A stretch of 64,000 nucleotides of DNA from Ascidia mentula (Eukaryota; Chordata; Ascidiacea; Phlebobranchia; Ascidiidae). The stretch is taken from the NCBI GenBank assembly GCA_947561715.1, contig OX387202.1, positions 14,273,001 to 14,337,000 of the forward strand, given 5' to 3'. The position numbers were made by a program, and so were the translations under genes. The first letter of the stretch is position 1, and each line of letters opens with the position of its first letter. Positions 8,801 through 20,669 of this stretch are shown here, piece by piece. A model generated the notes under the pieces. The model ran no database searches, was not told the DNA's origin, and saw only the letters and a program-made list of their open reading frames with translations.

Positions 8801-8869
8801 GTTCCTTCTTTTTTCACATATTGCATTCTCAAAGTTTCAAGCAAGGTGAAAGCCTTCGTTTTACCAACC

Positions 8870-8939
8870 TCCCAGATGCGTGTGGTTAGGATTCCTGGCT
8901 GTCACCCAGGCGACCCAGGTTCAATCCCCGGTCTGGGAA
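8870..8939 (+). pseudogene. tRNA-Glu body with GTC (Asp) anticodon, unit 30
   Basis: The loop reads CTGTCAC, so bases 8901-8903 are GTC, an aspartate anticodon, on the Glu-type body. The D arm is shortened (CAGATGCGTGTGG), giving 70 nt, and the T stem has several changes although the B box is recognisable. Probably a decaying edge copy. Confidence 0.75.
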
Positions 8940-8990
8940 GCTTTTGAATCATACAAAAAAAAAACAATTTTGCAGACAAGTAGATTTGAT

Positions 8991-9428
8991 CAACAAATAT
9001 TCCATTTTTTGTGGATTTGTTTGAGAAAAATTCCACTGAATCTTAACAATTGTGCGCATATGCCAACGCCATGCCAACAGCGCCAACCTGGCCTCCTCGT
9101 TTAATTAGTTTGTTACAACGAAATTTTTCCAGATTAAATGTACTTCTCTGCGAAGGTTTGCTTTCTAATGTGATCAAATAGCTTCACGGACGATAAATTG
9201 AACCCTTGATTGTTGGAATAATTGTCCAACGCTATACCGACTGAATTATCCTGGCCGTTGCGTCCTGTTGGTAAGTTATAGAAAACCTTTTCCGATCAAT
9301 GGACTGATCATTAAAATTTATTTTTGATCCATAAGCTTCATGCAATTAAACCAAGACATCTGCGTTGATTTTTTTTTCTTCAAATCTTTTCAAAAAACGT
9401 TTTTTTTTCACATTATAAAAGTGATTGT
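8991..9428. other. Spacer between tRNA array and NLR gene 1
   Basis: It holds a fragment of the array spacer around 9,030-9,050 and the tRNA-Lys relic listed separately. No open frame or other gene is visible. Confidence 0.6.
9187..9256 (-). pseudogene. Decayed tRNA-Lys relic, inverted
   Basis: Read on the minus strand, this stretch matches the array tRNA-Lys through the D loop (TTCAGTCGGTA), the anticodon stem (GCGTTGGA and TTCCAAC) and the T arm (TCAAGGGTTCAA). The anticodon loop is CAATTAT and the acceptor is degenerate. It is an old inverted copy or tRNA-derived insertion outside the array. Confidence 0.75.
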
Positions 9429-9433
9429 TTATT
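9428..9433 (-). promoter_or_regulatory. AATAAA poly(A) signal overlapping the NLR1 stop codon
   Basis: The last codons read CAA TAA ACA, so AATAAA spans the stop codon itself. If used, the 3' UTR is only a few tens of bases. Confidence 0.5.
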
Positions 9434-12400
9434 GAAACAGATCGTCATCGTGAGTTGTGACTTCCTGCGGAATGTGAGAATATCCAACTTTTATGCATTT
9501 TACGAATGGCCGACACATCGTCAGAGCTCTTCTCGCCTCTTCATCTACTTCGTCCCGGGACAGTTCCAGCGATTCCAACTGTAAGTATTGAGCTCAAATG
9601 ATATATGTTGTATTGTATCGAATCCTACGGCAGTAATATTCATCGTAAAATTAACCTTTTTATAGTCCCCTGGCTCGATATCCGTAGCGTCTATATATGT
9701 GCCCATGTCATTTTATGTTTCTTGTTTATGCGCGTTGTAACTTTTAGTGCAAAATACAAAATGATTTAATTTGCTTGGCATTATTTTGGTTTGTTCGAAC
9801 AATTGTTTTCATTCAGTTTCAGTCCATTTGTACTTTACGGTTTTAAGTAATTGTCTCAAATATGAAGTATCTTTTTTCGTTGGCTACTATAACAGCATTT
9901 CCTACAAAATGAGTCGATTAAACCTGGCGCCACACCAAATCGTTTCGTGCTCTTACCTCATATTGTTTCTCAACAATGGCTGAGGCTATTCTTTGTATGC
10001 CAGTACTTCCTATCTGAGTCCAGCAAAGGTCAAGTGCAGAAAATTTGTTAATACAACGAGCCAGGGCCATTGCACCATCGCTTCCTATCGGGTTCATGGA
10101 TAGATTAAGCTTTCCCAACTGTACACAAATTGAAACAACTCGATAATCAAATATGAATATCCTATAAAAATTATTTTATTTTTCGGTAGTGTCGGACCTA
10201 ATTTTAAAATAATAACCCTGTCTAAATGATAATTTAACAAGAATACTTATAGTTTCCGTTGTTTCTACCAAGATGTAAGGTCGAAACTTCAAATAAATAA
10301 TTAACCTTATACATATGTACTTTGCTACTAGGGCTCCCACGCAGGAGTGGTTCGGTAAAAATTGCCCAAGCAGTACAGTGCTTTTCTCTGGCTCATGTCC
10401 AGCTTTTGGCATATTAACGTCACACATTGCCACTTTTGCACCACAATGAGTTTTGGTCGGTGATAGAAATGGAATTTTTGAATCCGCCGATGCCCCTACT
10501 GGGTGAAGAGTTGAAATTTGAAACACGTACAACCTGTTGCATTACCTTGTTGTTTTTAGTTGCCGCTTCTAAAGCTCTGGCTCCCTTTCTGCCGATGCCA
10601 CATTCACTCACACATAGCTCTATGATACGAAATAGACAAGGGGCCAGAACCTTGATTCCCTCGCTTCCAAAGTCGTTTTTGCCCAAATCAATTTTCTGCA
10701 TCTGCAGGGAGTAGGGATTACTTCAACATGATATACCAGCGAAAAGCATTTATTGCGATAGAGTGGTGAGTTATAATTTGCATTGTATGTGTCACTTCGA
10801 CATTTTGCATTACATTTTTCCGAAAAAATTATTCATAGCGTGTTTAAGACGGTACCGATTGGTATCGAGCATGCACATGCTTCAACTTCTTAGCACTAGA
10901 CCAATGAAGCATTGATTATTTCCAATAAACAATTGCACCGGTTTTCCTTTAAAGTATGCTATTGCCATGACTCACCGGTTGAGATAGTTTTTTGATTCTC
11001 TTTGCCAAAATCTTTAATTCAGCAACACCCAAATTGCAACTCTTCATCTTAAGAGTCTGTATGTTGTGCAGGCAGCTGGCTATCGCTGCGACACCGGCTT
11101 CGTTTATGTGGTTTCCGTTGAGACAAACCACCTCCATCTGTATACATTTACCGATTTAAATCCTGCTAGTCCAGTTGAAAAATGTAGCATAAATGATTAG
11201 CCAAAGTCGTATCGTTCAATCGTTGTAACAACTTACTTGATGCCGCAGTACTGCTACACCGTTAGCAAGAATTTGCAGATGGCAAACATCAAGCCCGCAA
11301 AAACCAAGGGATATTCTATTCAGGTTATGAAGGCATTGTGAAGCTGCTAAAATGGCCTCCATATTAAGTTGGTTGGCTGACGAACATAGATGAACCATCT
11401 GCAGAAAAATAACTGGTTCCAAAATAAGTTTGGCGTGGTTGCACCATAGCACTTATCAGACAAGCAAGTTAGGGCTTTCTATGTAAAGCTGGGGTAACGA
11501 GAGATTGAAAAAAACCTGTGGTGACTATAGGACGTAATTTCGCATTGACAATACCAATAAGCAATAACATTTACTGATTAATCGGTGTGTGAAACGATTA
11601 TAACCTAATTTTGTTCAAATAATGTAGGAATAAGTGAGCTGCAGACAGAACACGCAGTATCAACTTATCCTGTATCAGCTGTTGACGGAGCACCTTCTTG
11701 CAGGAAATGTAAGGGCCCAACTTCAAAAAACCATTGCATCATTCTAAATCTTGCCTGCCGATCCAGCTCAGAAATTTGTCGAGCAATCAGTGCAATTCCA
11801 CGCCCAGTTGTTCTGCAGAACGCGATGTGAAGTTCCTCCAAGTGTCCAACGCACTGAGACAATATTTCTGCCCCTTCTTCTCCTATTTCGTTACAGCTTA
11901 GCCGCAAAAGCTTCATCTGTAAAGAGTCAGTTAGAATATTAAGAGGCTTCTTCAAACACCGATCAATTTTCCATTTTTTATGGGTTTATTGCACTTTTGG
12001 AAAGATTTTTTTGTCAGTAAAAGTAAACCGAAAATTATGCTACAAAGTCTGCAATTATAAAAATGAGAAAAAAAAAACTTGAAAATGTAAAACAGAAGAT
12101 AGCAATGTTTTTATTTAAATTTCCGATACTACAAACGAAAGTTACACAAATAAGGCTCACCGGCGTAGGTAACATTTTCAGAAACTTTGCAATTTCTTTT
12201 AGACCGACAATACCGATGTAGCAAGCAGAGAGTTTTAGGTATTCAATTTGAGAAGCACATCGGGCCAGCAAAACGCAACCTTCGTCACCAATAATGTTTC
12301 CTGACAATTCAAGTTGGCTTATCTACACATAACACCAAAATGATAATTGGGTTTAAGACAAGAACAAATTCTATCATAAGGCGCCCACTGCCAAAATTGT

Positions 12401-15400
12401 AGGACAAATAAATCTAAATTACATGCATTTACGTTGCTGGGCCTGGATCATTTCTGTTTTAGCAGGTTAGGCGTAATTTGTCGATTCGGCTACCGGCTCT
12501 GCGATGTAAATGCAAGTAATTTAGTTTCACAGATTACAAAAAAAACGTACGTTCTCGCCAGACTCGAGCAATTTGCTTGAAAACACACGAATTCCCTCCA
12601 CACCGATTCCGCAGTTCTTCAATTGGAATTGCTTTATAAATCCGATGCAGTTCGCCAAACATTCAAGTCCAGCGTTTCCAATACGATAACCCGCAAAATC
12701 AATACTCGAAACCTAAAAAAGTGGCATTTCTGCAGCATCTTCCCAAAAGTTTGTTTGTTTCATTAAAAAGGGCGTATTGTCAAAATGCTTGTAGCACGGC
12801 TAAATATCAACGCAGTGGTTCTCAAACTGTGCGTCGCGATGCCTAGGTTTGCCGTTTTTAGTTTCTAACGGCATCACGCAACAATTTAATGACAGGTTAA
12901 GTCAGCCTTCTGCGGCTGATGATTACATACATAAATAAAAAATCGTTCTAATAGATTTATGACTGTAGTGTCGCAAGTGCTGTTCACTTCTTGAAGTTCA
13001 TTGCACGCGAAAAACGTCTGAGTACCACACATCTACCGCGACTTACCTTGGCACCAGATTGTGGCAAAATGGAAGTAAAACGTTCCAAGCACTCTCCGCG
13101 CCATCTACTATAGCAACATTGCAGTGCATGTGGTTTGTCTGATTTCTTCAGGAGGTTAATTAGATAAGAGACATCTGCGGGGTGGACAAATCCCCTGATT
13201 TTCAATTTTTCTGGAAGTTTTCTTGCTATGGCTCGGGTAAAGTCATCGATGTTGGCTTCGCTCGTCCAGGCGCAGACCTGGCAACAGAGCAAAAAGAGTC
13301 AGTGGTTACCATTGTTAACAAGTATTCTGACCAGACATGCGTTCATTACAAAAAAATGGTTGCAATGGCAAAAACGTAAGAGTCGCTTTGAGCTCCAAAA
13401 ATTGAGATTTGTAAATTTTAGTAAACTTACCTGAAGGAAATTTTCTTCTGATATGTTAAACACCAATGCACTCGCCCAGTTTTGCAGCAATGTTCTTTTG
13501 CTTTCCCATACATCGAGAGAGCAGTGGGGAATAACCTTAAGCAGCCTCCTAAACGGCTTCTCGTTGCAGAGTCCGAACATGAAGGTTGTGACAACTTCGT
13601 ATCGGTGGTGCGTGAGAGCGTTTAAAGTGGAGGATAGGACATCCTTTGGAGCCAGGAGCATTAGGTAAACAGCGGCGAAAAATTCCTGCCAGATGAGATG
13701 CGAGAAGTAGCAGCGTTTGTCACCGCTCAAGATCTTCATTGCCAAATTAATCGACTTGGTCACAGAAGTACTGAGGAAGGCTTGTACCGTGTTAGTATGG
13801 ATTCCCAACGCAGAGAAGTCGTTGCTTTTGAACAGGATTTGTTGCTTATTGTGTCCCGTCCATGCGAGCAGCGCCAGTTTATCCACTTCGCAATCACTAC
13901 CTTGAAGATGATCCGTCCTGGTGTACTGCTCGCATGTGTAGGCAAGGATTCCGGTCATAGAAAGAGTTTCTGGGTCGTGATCGTTGTTCAGCAGGTAGTC
14001 GCAAGTCACCACAAAGTTGACGGGGACATAACAGTAAGCGAAAACGCGTTCGTTCTCCTGCAAAATTTCTTTGACTTGCGCGTATTTGCTGCCACAAATT
14101 TGTAATCCAAGTTCATCCTGTGCCATTGCATTTAATCCCAGTATTTGGACGTTGAACAGCGGCCTGCATACGGGATTAAGACTATAGAGAAAGCCTGGTC
14201 TAGATGTTACAATTTTCTTAGAGTTGGGAAGCAAATTTCCATTCAGCAAGTTCATAAGGAACGTCCACGGCTTAGCGCGATCAAACAGGCCCACTTGAGG
14301 CACACGAGCCCCTGGACTCTCAATGGGCGCCTCGTCAAGGCCGTCTACAAAAATAACAATCCCCTTGTCAGCGTTCAGAATCTTTAGCAACGTTTTGTCC
14401 ATTTCTGGTGTATGTTCCCAGCTTGAAAAGCAGCTTGACACCAACAAGCATTCCAGCAAACTCCCTTCGTTGGAGAAATCCATCGCTCTCACGAATATAA
14501 GTATGAGAAAAGTTACCTGGGGTAGGATGCGATTGTCCAAGACGGATTTTACCCATCTCTTAACAGTCGTGGTTTTGCCAATCCCCGCCTGACCAACGAC
14601 GCCCACAACGCTGCCGCGTTTTTCCACAAATTCTTCGCGCGACGTCTCGCTCGAGCAATTACGCTTAGCTTCCAAAACCGCCCGCTTTTTCGCGCAATCA
14701 AACATGTTCTCTTCGGTGACGTCACTTCTATTTGGCAAATAAAAATCGTCAAGTTCCTTCCTATGTTCATAATGTCCACTCTTTCTCTCATCTTCATCGG
14801 CCCGTTTCGGGTTTTGCGTCATCGACAACGTCACCGGCTTAATCGCTTGAGTTAGTTTTACCGGTGGCGTGATGGTCTCACAAGCGAGGCTAGCCGATTT
14901 CCGCAGCAATTCCTGTAATCTCTTTGCTGAAATAGGAAACAGCTCGTTTATCTCCCGTCTGCGTTTATATGCACAGAAAGATGCGTACAATGTAGCGAAG
15001 AATGGTATTTACCACAAACAATACGACACATTATACGCAAAAAAGTTGATGCTTTGAAGTTTCATTATTGTATAAGTGACACCTAATCAATTCTGAACAC
15101 TTCCATTGTTAAGCTCAACCCACGGTATGTAGTCATATGTGAAAGAGTCAAACATATAAGCGGCATTTACTGTGCTGTCTATAGACACATTATAATGACT
15201 ACATAATAGTCTAAAGGTCTATACTACCTAATGTCTATATTAAAGATATACCCCACAAGATGTCAAGAAGTTAAAATACACTACGGAAGCAAGTACTACT
15301 GCATGTTGCATCATGTTTAGTGTACGCTTTTGATCATGTACCTTTTGTTGCAACATTAGCACCAGTGACATCGTCGGCTGCAGCATCTGCAACGTTGTGG

Positions 15401-15525
15401 TAATGTTGATGAACGTGGTGATGTTCTTCGTAAAAATGCTGATGCAACTCACCGCCCAACACAACGCTGCCTACATTTCCCACATCAAGGCTGGGCTCCA
15501 TATTACCATCTACCTTGCACAACAC
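9429..15525 (-). CDS. NACHT-LRR (NLR-like) receptor 1
   Basis: Intracellular STAND-class receptor, probably innate immune. The large exon 14958..13431 carries a NACHT NTPase with Walker A GQAGIGKTTT and Walker B IVIFVDGLDEAP. Exon 13277..13047 is a helical linker. Seven LRR exons follow: 12712..12551, 12322..12161, 11916..11755, 11398..11237, 11137..10976, 10701..10546 and 10118..9957. Six are exactly 162 nt and one is 156 nt, all phase 0, each coding two RNI-type repeats. The last exon is 9578..9429. Intron 11754-11399 uses a GC donor. A candidate first exon, 15525..15342, encodes a His-rich tail with a GSVVLGGELHQHFY stretch, but its phase (1) does not fit the NACHT exon (2), so a small exon between them is unseen or the 5' end is wrong. 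No CARD, Pyrin or Death domain is seen. Confidence 0.82.
12813..12935 (+). mobile_element. hAT-like element relic (5' end)
   Basis: It starts with CAGTGGTTCTCAAACTGTG followed by CGTCGCGATG, the typical start of many hAT-type non-autonomous elements. I could not find the matching right end, so this is a fragment in the intron between two NLR1 exons. The 3' limit given is approximate. Confidence 0.45.
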
Positions 15526-15987
15526 TTAATAAGTCCGAAAGACTGATGAAAATGAATTCACTTTATTTACAGTTGGTGCGCAGCTGTTCATTCGAGCTTT
15601 TTTGTCCTCTGGCCGTAATGGTATTAATAGCACGGCGAAGCACGATAATGGTGCGTAACGACATGCGTCACCGCACACGCTCTACTAAGTCGGAAATTTT
15701 GCAGTGGATAAGGCTGCTCAATGTCCAAAGTAGACATGAAAAGCTGTGCTATATAGTAGCTGTTAAAGCTCAAGATTTTTAGGTGGATAAAAAATGAAGC
15801 TAGATATTTGTCTGTCTGTTTTCTATTATTTATAGTTACTGCGGCCGAAAGTACAATAAAAGAGCTTTAACCGAGGAAATCTGTTTAGCAAAGGTGACCA
15901 TAAGTTACAGGCCGAAACACTTTCCACAAGCATAAACAAAATATTAATTTCATACTGTCCGAACGTAATTTAGTAGTGCTCGAACAA
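15526..15987. other. Spacer upstream of NLR gene 1
   Basis: AT-rich spacer up to the left end of the transposon. No coding exon is convincing. Confidence 0.4.
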
Positions 15988-15998
15988 CCCAGCTAACA
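15988..15998 (+). repeat. Left terminal inverted repeat
   Basis: CCCAGCTAACA, the exact reverse complement of the right end. The pairing stops at base 12. Confidence 0.8.
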
Positions 15999-16059
15999 AT
16001 TTGACGTATTTTTAACGTTGATATCAGGTCATGTTTTGGTCAAAAATACGTTCTGTCTG

Positions 16060-16480
16060 TACGTTTGTTCTGCGTAAAAACGTGGACTCCAAACTACGTT
16101 TAAAATACGTTTTGAGGAACGTCATCAGCACACGTGGCGGCAACGTGATGCAAAGTAACGTTGAAAACGAACGTTTATTTTACGTTCGCCCTAACGTTTT
16201 TTTTACGTCAAAACGTGGACTCCAAACTACGTTTAAAATACGTTTTGAGGAACGTTATCAACACACGTGGCAGCAACGTGATATAAAGTAACGTTGAAAA
16301 CCAACGCTTATTTTACGTTCGCCCGAACGTTATTTTTACGTGAAAATATTGACTCCAAATTACGTTTAGAATACGTTTTGAGAACGTTATCAGCACACGT
16401 GGCGCCAACGTGATGCACACAACGTTAAAAACCAACGTTTGTTTTCTACCTGCAAGTGTCGACGTTCTTATAACGTTTCT
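16060..16480. repeat. 133-bp subterminal tandem repeat (about 3 copies)
   Basis: The marker GACTCC recurs at 16085, 16218 and 16351, exactly 133 bp apart, in units packed with ACGT and AACGTT. Such subterminal motif clusters are where CACTA-type transposases bind; that role is inferred here. Confidence 0.8.
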
Positions 16481-16907
16481 AATCACGTCATTAGAGAATA
16501 TTTATACCACGTGTTGTTTTTACGTTATTCGTTTCGTTTCCAAAACGTTCACGCGAACTAAGTTAGTCACCTATAAATTATGCCTGCAATATAAAATACA
16601 CGAAGTATGTCAGTATAGAATACTTTATTAAAATGCCAGCAAACTACTCAGAATCAGAGGATAACAGTACCATGGTATCACACGAGCTGCTGGTGCTTGA
16701 ATTAAGAGACTGCAAAAAAAGTAAACACGGAATAAAAGTGTTGCAAAAGAAGTTTCTAGTGACACCATCTAGTTTAATTTTTAGGCCTGGCAATCCACAG
16801 AATCATAATAGTTTGGAAACTTTTTAGGATAAGGGGCGAAGCCACGCAACAATGTATCAGTTTTCAGCATTTATGGCTTTAAATGAAAATAGCCATGATA
16901 CACATAC

Positions 16908-18424
16908 CTTGTAAAAGTCTCCACCACGCCTCCTGGGTGCATGTTTTAGAAATTCCGCCACCTCCTTTTCTATCTGTTTCAGGTCTGCTGCCTTACTTCT
17001 TAAACAAGCTTCTACATCATATTAAAACACAAATTGGTTTAAATTTGCAACCATTTCTCTTTGAGAAAAAGTAACCAAAAACACAAGTTGGTATATACAT
17101 AGCTAGCACATACTTATTATTGCTTTGTTGGTATTCGTTGTGCAGAATGCCATATTCCCCTTTCTCCCCTTGTAACTGTAATTAGACCACAGCTTGTTCG
17201 ACCCTGTAGATTTCATCATGCGCCTCACTACATCTCCGACTGATGATCCCCCAAGACTTTGCAAGAATGAAATCTAAAAATTATGTTTTATAGCAAAATT
17301 TGAAAAACTACCAACAGGTGTTACCTACAAATGATTTTTTGAATGTTTTTTCGATCAGTTTAATTTCCATCTCATCTAATGTCTCCAATGGAGTGTTTAA
17401 AAATTCTAAACTTTCATCTTCCGCTCCTTTTCCTAACATTTCTTTTATGCAGCCCAACTCATCTTTGATACTGCTCATGTCTTGTACTATCTTTCTCAAC
17501 ATTGCAACTGTAGGTAAGTTTGGTAAATAAACAATGCATAAAAAAATTAGTGAAAATTACCTTGGCTTTCTGTTCGGTCCAACATGTTCTCAGCTGAATC
17601 GTTATGTTCTGCAATACATAAAAACACGAGAGTCAAACCAATAAGAGTATATTTACTATCATTACCAACCACAATGACGCAAGGCGAAATAACTTACCAC
17701 CAATTGCTTCTGAATCACTTCGTCTTCTTGGCTGGTCCGAATCAGCAACATTTGATCTGCTCTCTGTGTAAAGTATGTTATTGAGTTCAACATCCAAGTA
17801 GATTTTGTGATTAAGTTATCTACAAATCATACCAAGCACTTCAGTTGGAGGTGACAAGTTATTGGAGGTGATATTTTCATCTACAAAAACATACATTGGC
17901 AATTTTGGTGGAAAACAATGCTCAAACAACTTTATTTTTACAGAAGTATATTTCATGTACTTAAAACAAAAAAGGAACAAATTCTTACCCCAGAAATCAA
18001 CTGCTGCTTTTCTTTTTGATGGAGTTTCGCCATCTTCACTGTCTATATTTGAAGTATCCATTGCCAAAATGCACTTGCGTATTGCCTTTTCATAGTTATC
18101 TTATAAAATAAATTGCCTATGCTGTTAACCTGTCACCATATTAACCTGACACAGATTCTACATACAAATTTACCAGTTCGGCCTAATTCCCGAAATTTAT
18201 GCAAGGTCAATGTGCCTTTGTCTGGTAATTCTTGTTTTTTCGCTTTCTGCCTGGCCCCATTTTTTGGCCAAAAACACTTCTAAAAGGAACAAACTAAAAT
18301 AACTGCCAACAAATTTACCACCATGATGAATTTAAAACACAAAACTTACCCCTTGTGAAGCGACCCATGATAAATGTACCACTTCCACACTTTTTTCTTC
18401 TATAAATTCAACTATCAAATACAT
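16908..18424 (-). CDS. DUF4806-like accessory protein of the transposon
   Basis: Multi-exon gene reading toward the left end. Exons seen: 18424..18350 (ATG at 18424), 18279..18174, 18099..17989, 17880..17833, 17763..17698, 17608..17561, 17507..17329, 17273..17114 and 16998..16908. It opens with MYLIVEFIEEKSVEVVHLSW, then a CFWPKNG block, a charged low-complexity centre and a region with LGGSSVGDVVRRMM. This order is that of DUF4806 proteins that accompany animal EnSpm-like transposases. Phases agree through the eighth exon, but the last two exons do not join in frame as placed, and no stop codon was located, so the 3' end is uncertain. Function unknown; a DNA-binding or regulatory partner of the transposase is a guess. 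Confidence 0.6.
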
Positions 18425-18496
18425 TTTTTTAACCGAACCTGCAAACCAGTTGGTAAACATGTTTTGGAAGGCATAAGTAACCATGCACATACAAGA

Positions 18497-20444
18497 TTAT
18501 ATCTCATGTAATACAGCCATAAAAACACTCTTTTTTTCACATTTGATGCAAAATGCTTGAACAGAATTTTGGTTAAAAGAAATAACTTTCATTTTTGTAT
18601 GCTTTGGATTTACAACAATCACGCCAAGCATTTTAGAGTCACATGGATTCATAAATAAACTCTTTGAATTAAGATACACTCGGCATAAATACTGCACACA
18701 GCCACCATTACAAAGTTTCTCAACTGCCTCTACACACATCAAATCACTTTTTCCACAGTTAATAATAAAACTATTGTTAGGCTCCTTGGTAGAAATGTCA
18801 GTATTTGAATCTTTCACTGTACTCTGAAAAACATAACTTTTTTCTTGCACTCGTTTCACAACTTGTGCAATTGGATTATTTCCAGATCTTACCATTTTTT
18901 TTAACACTTGCAAAAAATTTTCAAACCTAAAACCACTACATGCGTCAAGACCACAAAACTGGATAGCATCAGCAGACAAATGGAGTAAACTATGTACATT
19001 GTACACCATAAACTCTTTTCCATATAACTTGCCACAATCAGTAACATAAACTTCTTCAACAGTGAATGAGCTACCGATGAATGTAACGATACTAATACTG
19101 GTGATATCAGAAATGACATTGCAACATTGAGAGTAAGAAAATGTGAATACAAATTTTCTGGCAAGACCTTACGAAGGACAATTTTTCCTGTGTATAACAG
19201 AAACTGCCGCAACTCTGTGGCTTTCCAGTATTCAATTTCTTTTAATGTTCTTGGTTTTCTGGCAAACACATAGGGCACACAGGATCTTAGCTGAAGCAGC
19301 TTATCCGAAACTATATTGATATGTTGAAGAGTCTAACATTTTTTGGACCTTTAATCCAAGTTAGCAAAAGCTTTTTCATAACACCAAGACACACTTGGTG
19401 CATGTAATCAAGTGGGAAATGTCTAACCGTGTCAATAGGTATGTTACAAAATGGAGAGATTTTGTTGTGATGTTCTTTGTTTGCTTGGCTCCTAAAAGAT
19501 TCATCCGTGCGCACCACATAGTTGCATGTTTCTTGGTATGTTATACGACCAATCCAAATGCCTTTTTGCGAGCATTTATCACAGCCATAGTAGCCAAAAA
19601 ACAGTTTTGTCCCTTTGACCATGGAACGTGCAGGAGCATCACACACAATACTGTGGATTTTACAGGGCAATGTCAGGCCATCAAACACAATACCATATTT
19701 CAAAATGTCACTAAGTTCTTGAATTAAATCATCCAGAAAATCATAATTTATAGGTTTAGACAATCCGTATGTAAGAGACACTAAAAAAATATATTTCAAA
19801 TTTACAATGCTGCAAACCACAGGCCAAAAACAGGACTTTGAACTTTTAAACAATGGCAGGCCGTCAATGTTAAAAGAAAGATCCAAATGTCTCACTGTTA
19901 TATTTTCTTTTTTCAACTTTTGCAAATGATTCAGAATCTGATTTTGCAAGCCAAAATGATAGTATTGCATTCCAGACTTATTTGTAATGTTAACAAGTTT
20001 TGGAGTTGCAAGAAGTGTTCGTGAGCACAAGGGAAGGTCGTTGACATCATTTTTGAATCCATGATTTTTAAGTATCTTCAAAAGATGGTCAACTGCATTT
20101 TGTTTGATATTAAAATCAACAGCCCACTTTTTTAAATCATCGGCTAAAGTAACAGAAAAGTCACATGTTTTGCTGTCATTAACAACCTTAGAATTACCAT
20201 GTACCTCACCATGTGATGAAATGTCTTCTGTCATTTCCACTGTCTGAGAACTACATTTAGAAAACGGGTCGTTAGCAATTGCATGTGTCTCATTACTACC
20301 AGCATATAACCCAACAGAATCGTCATTTTCATCACTATCAGAACAATCGAAAAGTTTATGATAAGCTTCTGTTTTTTTTCGCTTAATTTCAGAACGTTTG
20401 CTTTTCATCCACAAACGTTTGTAACGTTTCCTATCTTTATTCAT
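18497..20444 (-). pseudogene. EnSpm/CACTA-like transposase gene, frameshifted
   Basis: An ATG at 20444 opens about 375 codons: a basic start, an acidic stretch, then the transposase core with LSFNIDGLPLFKSS, CDAPARS, the zinc-knuckle-like GYYGCDKCSQKG and DYMHQVCLGVMKKLL. The family continues with ARKPRTLKEIEYWKATE and then FMVYNVHSLLHLS with CSGFRFENFLQVLKK, but these lie in different frames. There is one break near 19,320 and another between about 19,050 and 19,110. No splice sites explain either shift, so the gene is probably dead and the element now immobile unless helped in trans. Confidence 0.75.
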
Positions 20445-20669
20445 TTTTAAAAAACTTTGTTTTTCAGTGTCTAGACAACAGAAATTACACACAAATCATT
20501 TAAGATAAAAAGGATTCATACAGATAAAAAATATTGTACTATTTTGCGCGAGAAACCCGAATGTCAACGGTTTTTACCCTACAAACTAAGTTAACTACAA
20601 ATCAGACGACTATTTTATGTAAAATTAAACAACCGACACGTGACAAAACACGCAGTAATAAACTCTACT

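Larger units (their letters stand above)
1..8990 (+). repeat. Tandem array of 30 tRNA-Lys/tRNA-Glu units (~302 bp each)
   Basis: Thirty head-to-tail copies, each with a 73-nt tRNA-Lys(TTT), a 69-nt spacer, a 72-nt tRNA-Glu(CTC) and an 88-nt spacer. The Lys gene is followed within about 10 nt by a T6 run and the Glu gene by a T4 run, both normal Pol III terminators, so the two are probably separate transcripts. Lys copies fall into classes. Class A has the intact GCTC/GAGC D stem and A38. Class B carries U20C, G24A (a C11-A24 mismatch) and A38C. Class C has the B-type D arm but A38. Class D has a rearranged D loop (units 3 and 28). The array starts mid-spacer at base 1, so it continues to the left. 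Long open frames through it are by-products of the periodicity. Confidence 0.97.

Noticed and set aside
1-8990. CRISPR-like array (regular repeats with spacers)
   Set aside because: Repeats are tRNA genes with Pol III boxes and terminators in an animal genome, and the spacers are themselves repeated.
230-9104. Repeated open frames of about 88-101 codons throughout the tRNA array
   Set aside because: They are translations of the tRNA genes and spacers, recur with the 302-bp period and end at array features; there is no coding signature independent of the tRNAs.
10427-14592. Plus-strand open frames opposite the NLR gene 1 exons
   Set aside because: They are antisense shadows of the NACHT and LRR exons and contain no splice-consistent or domain content.
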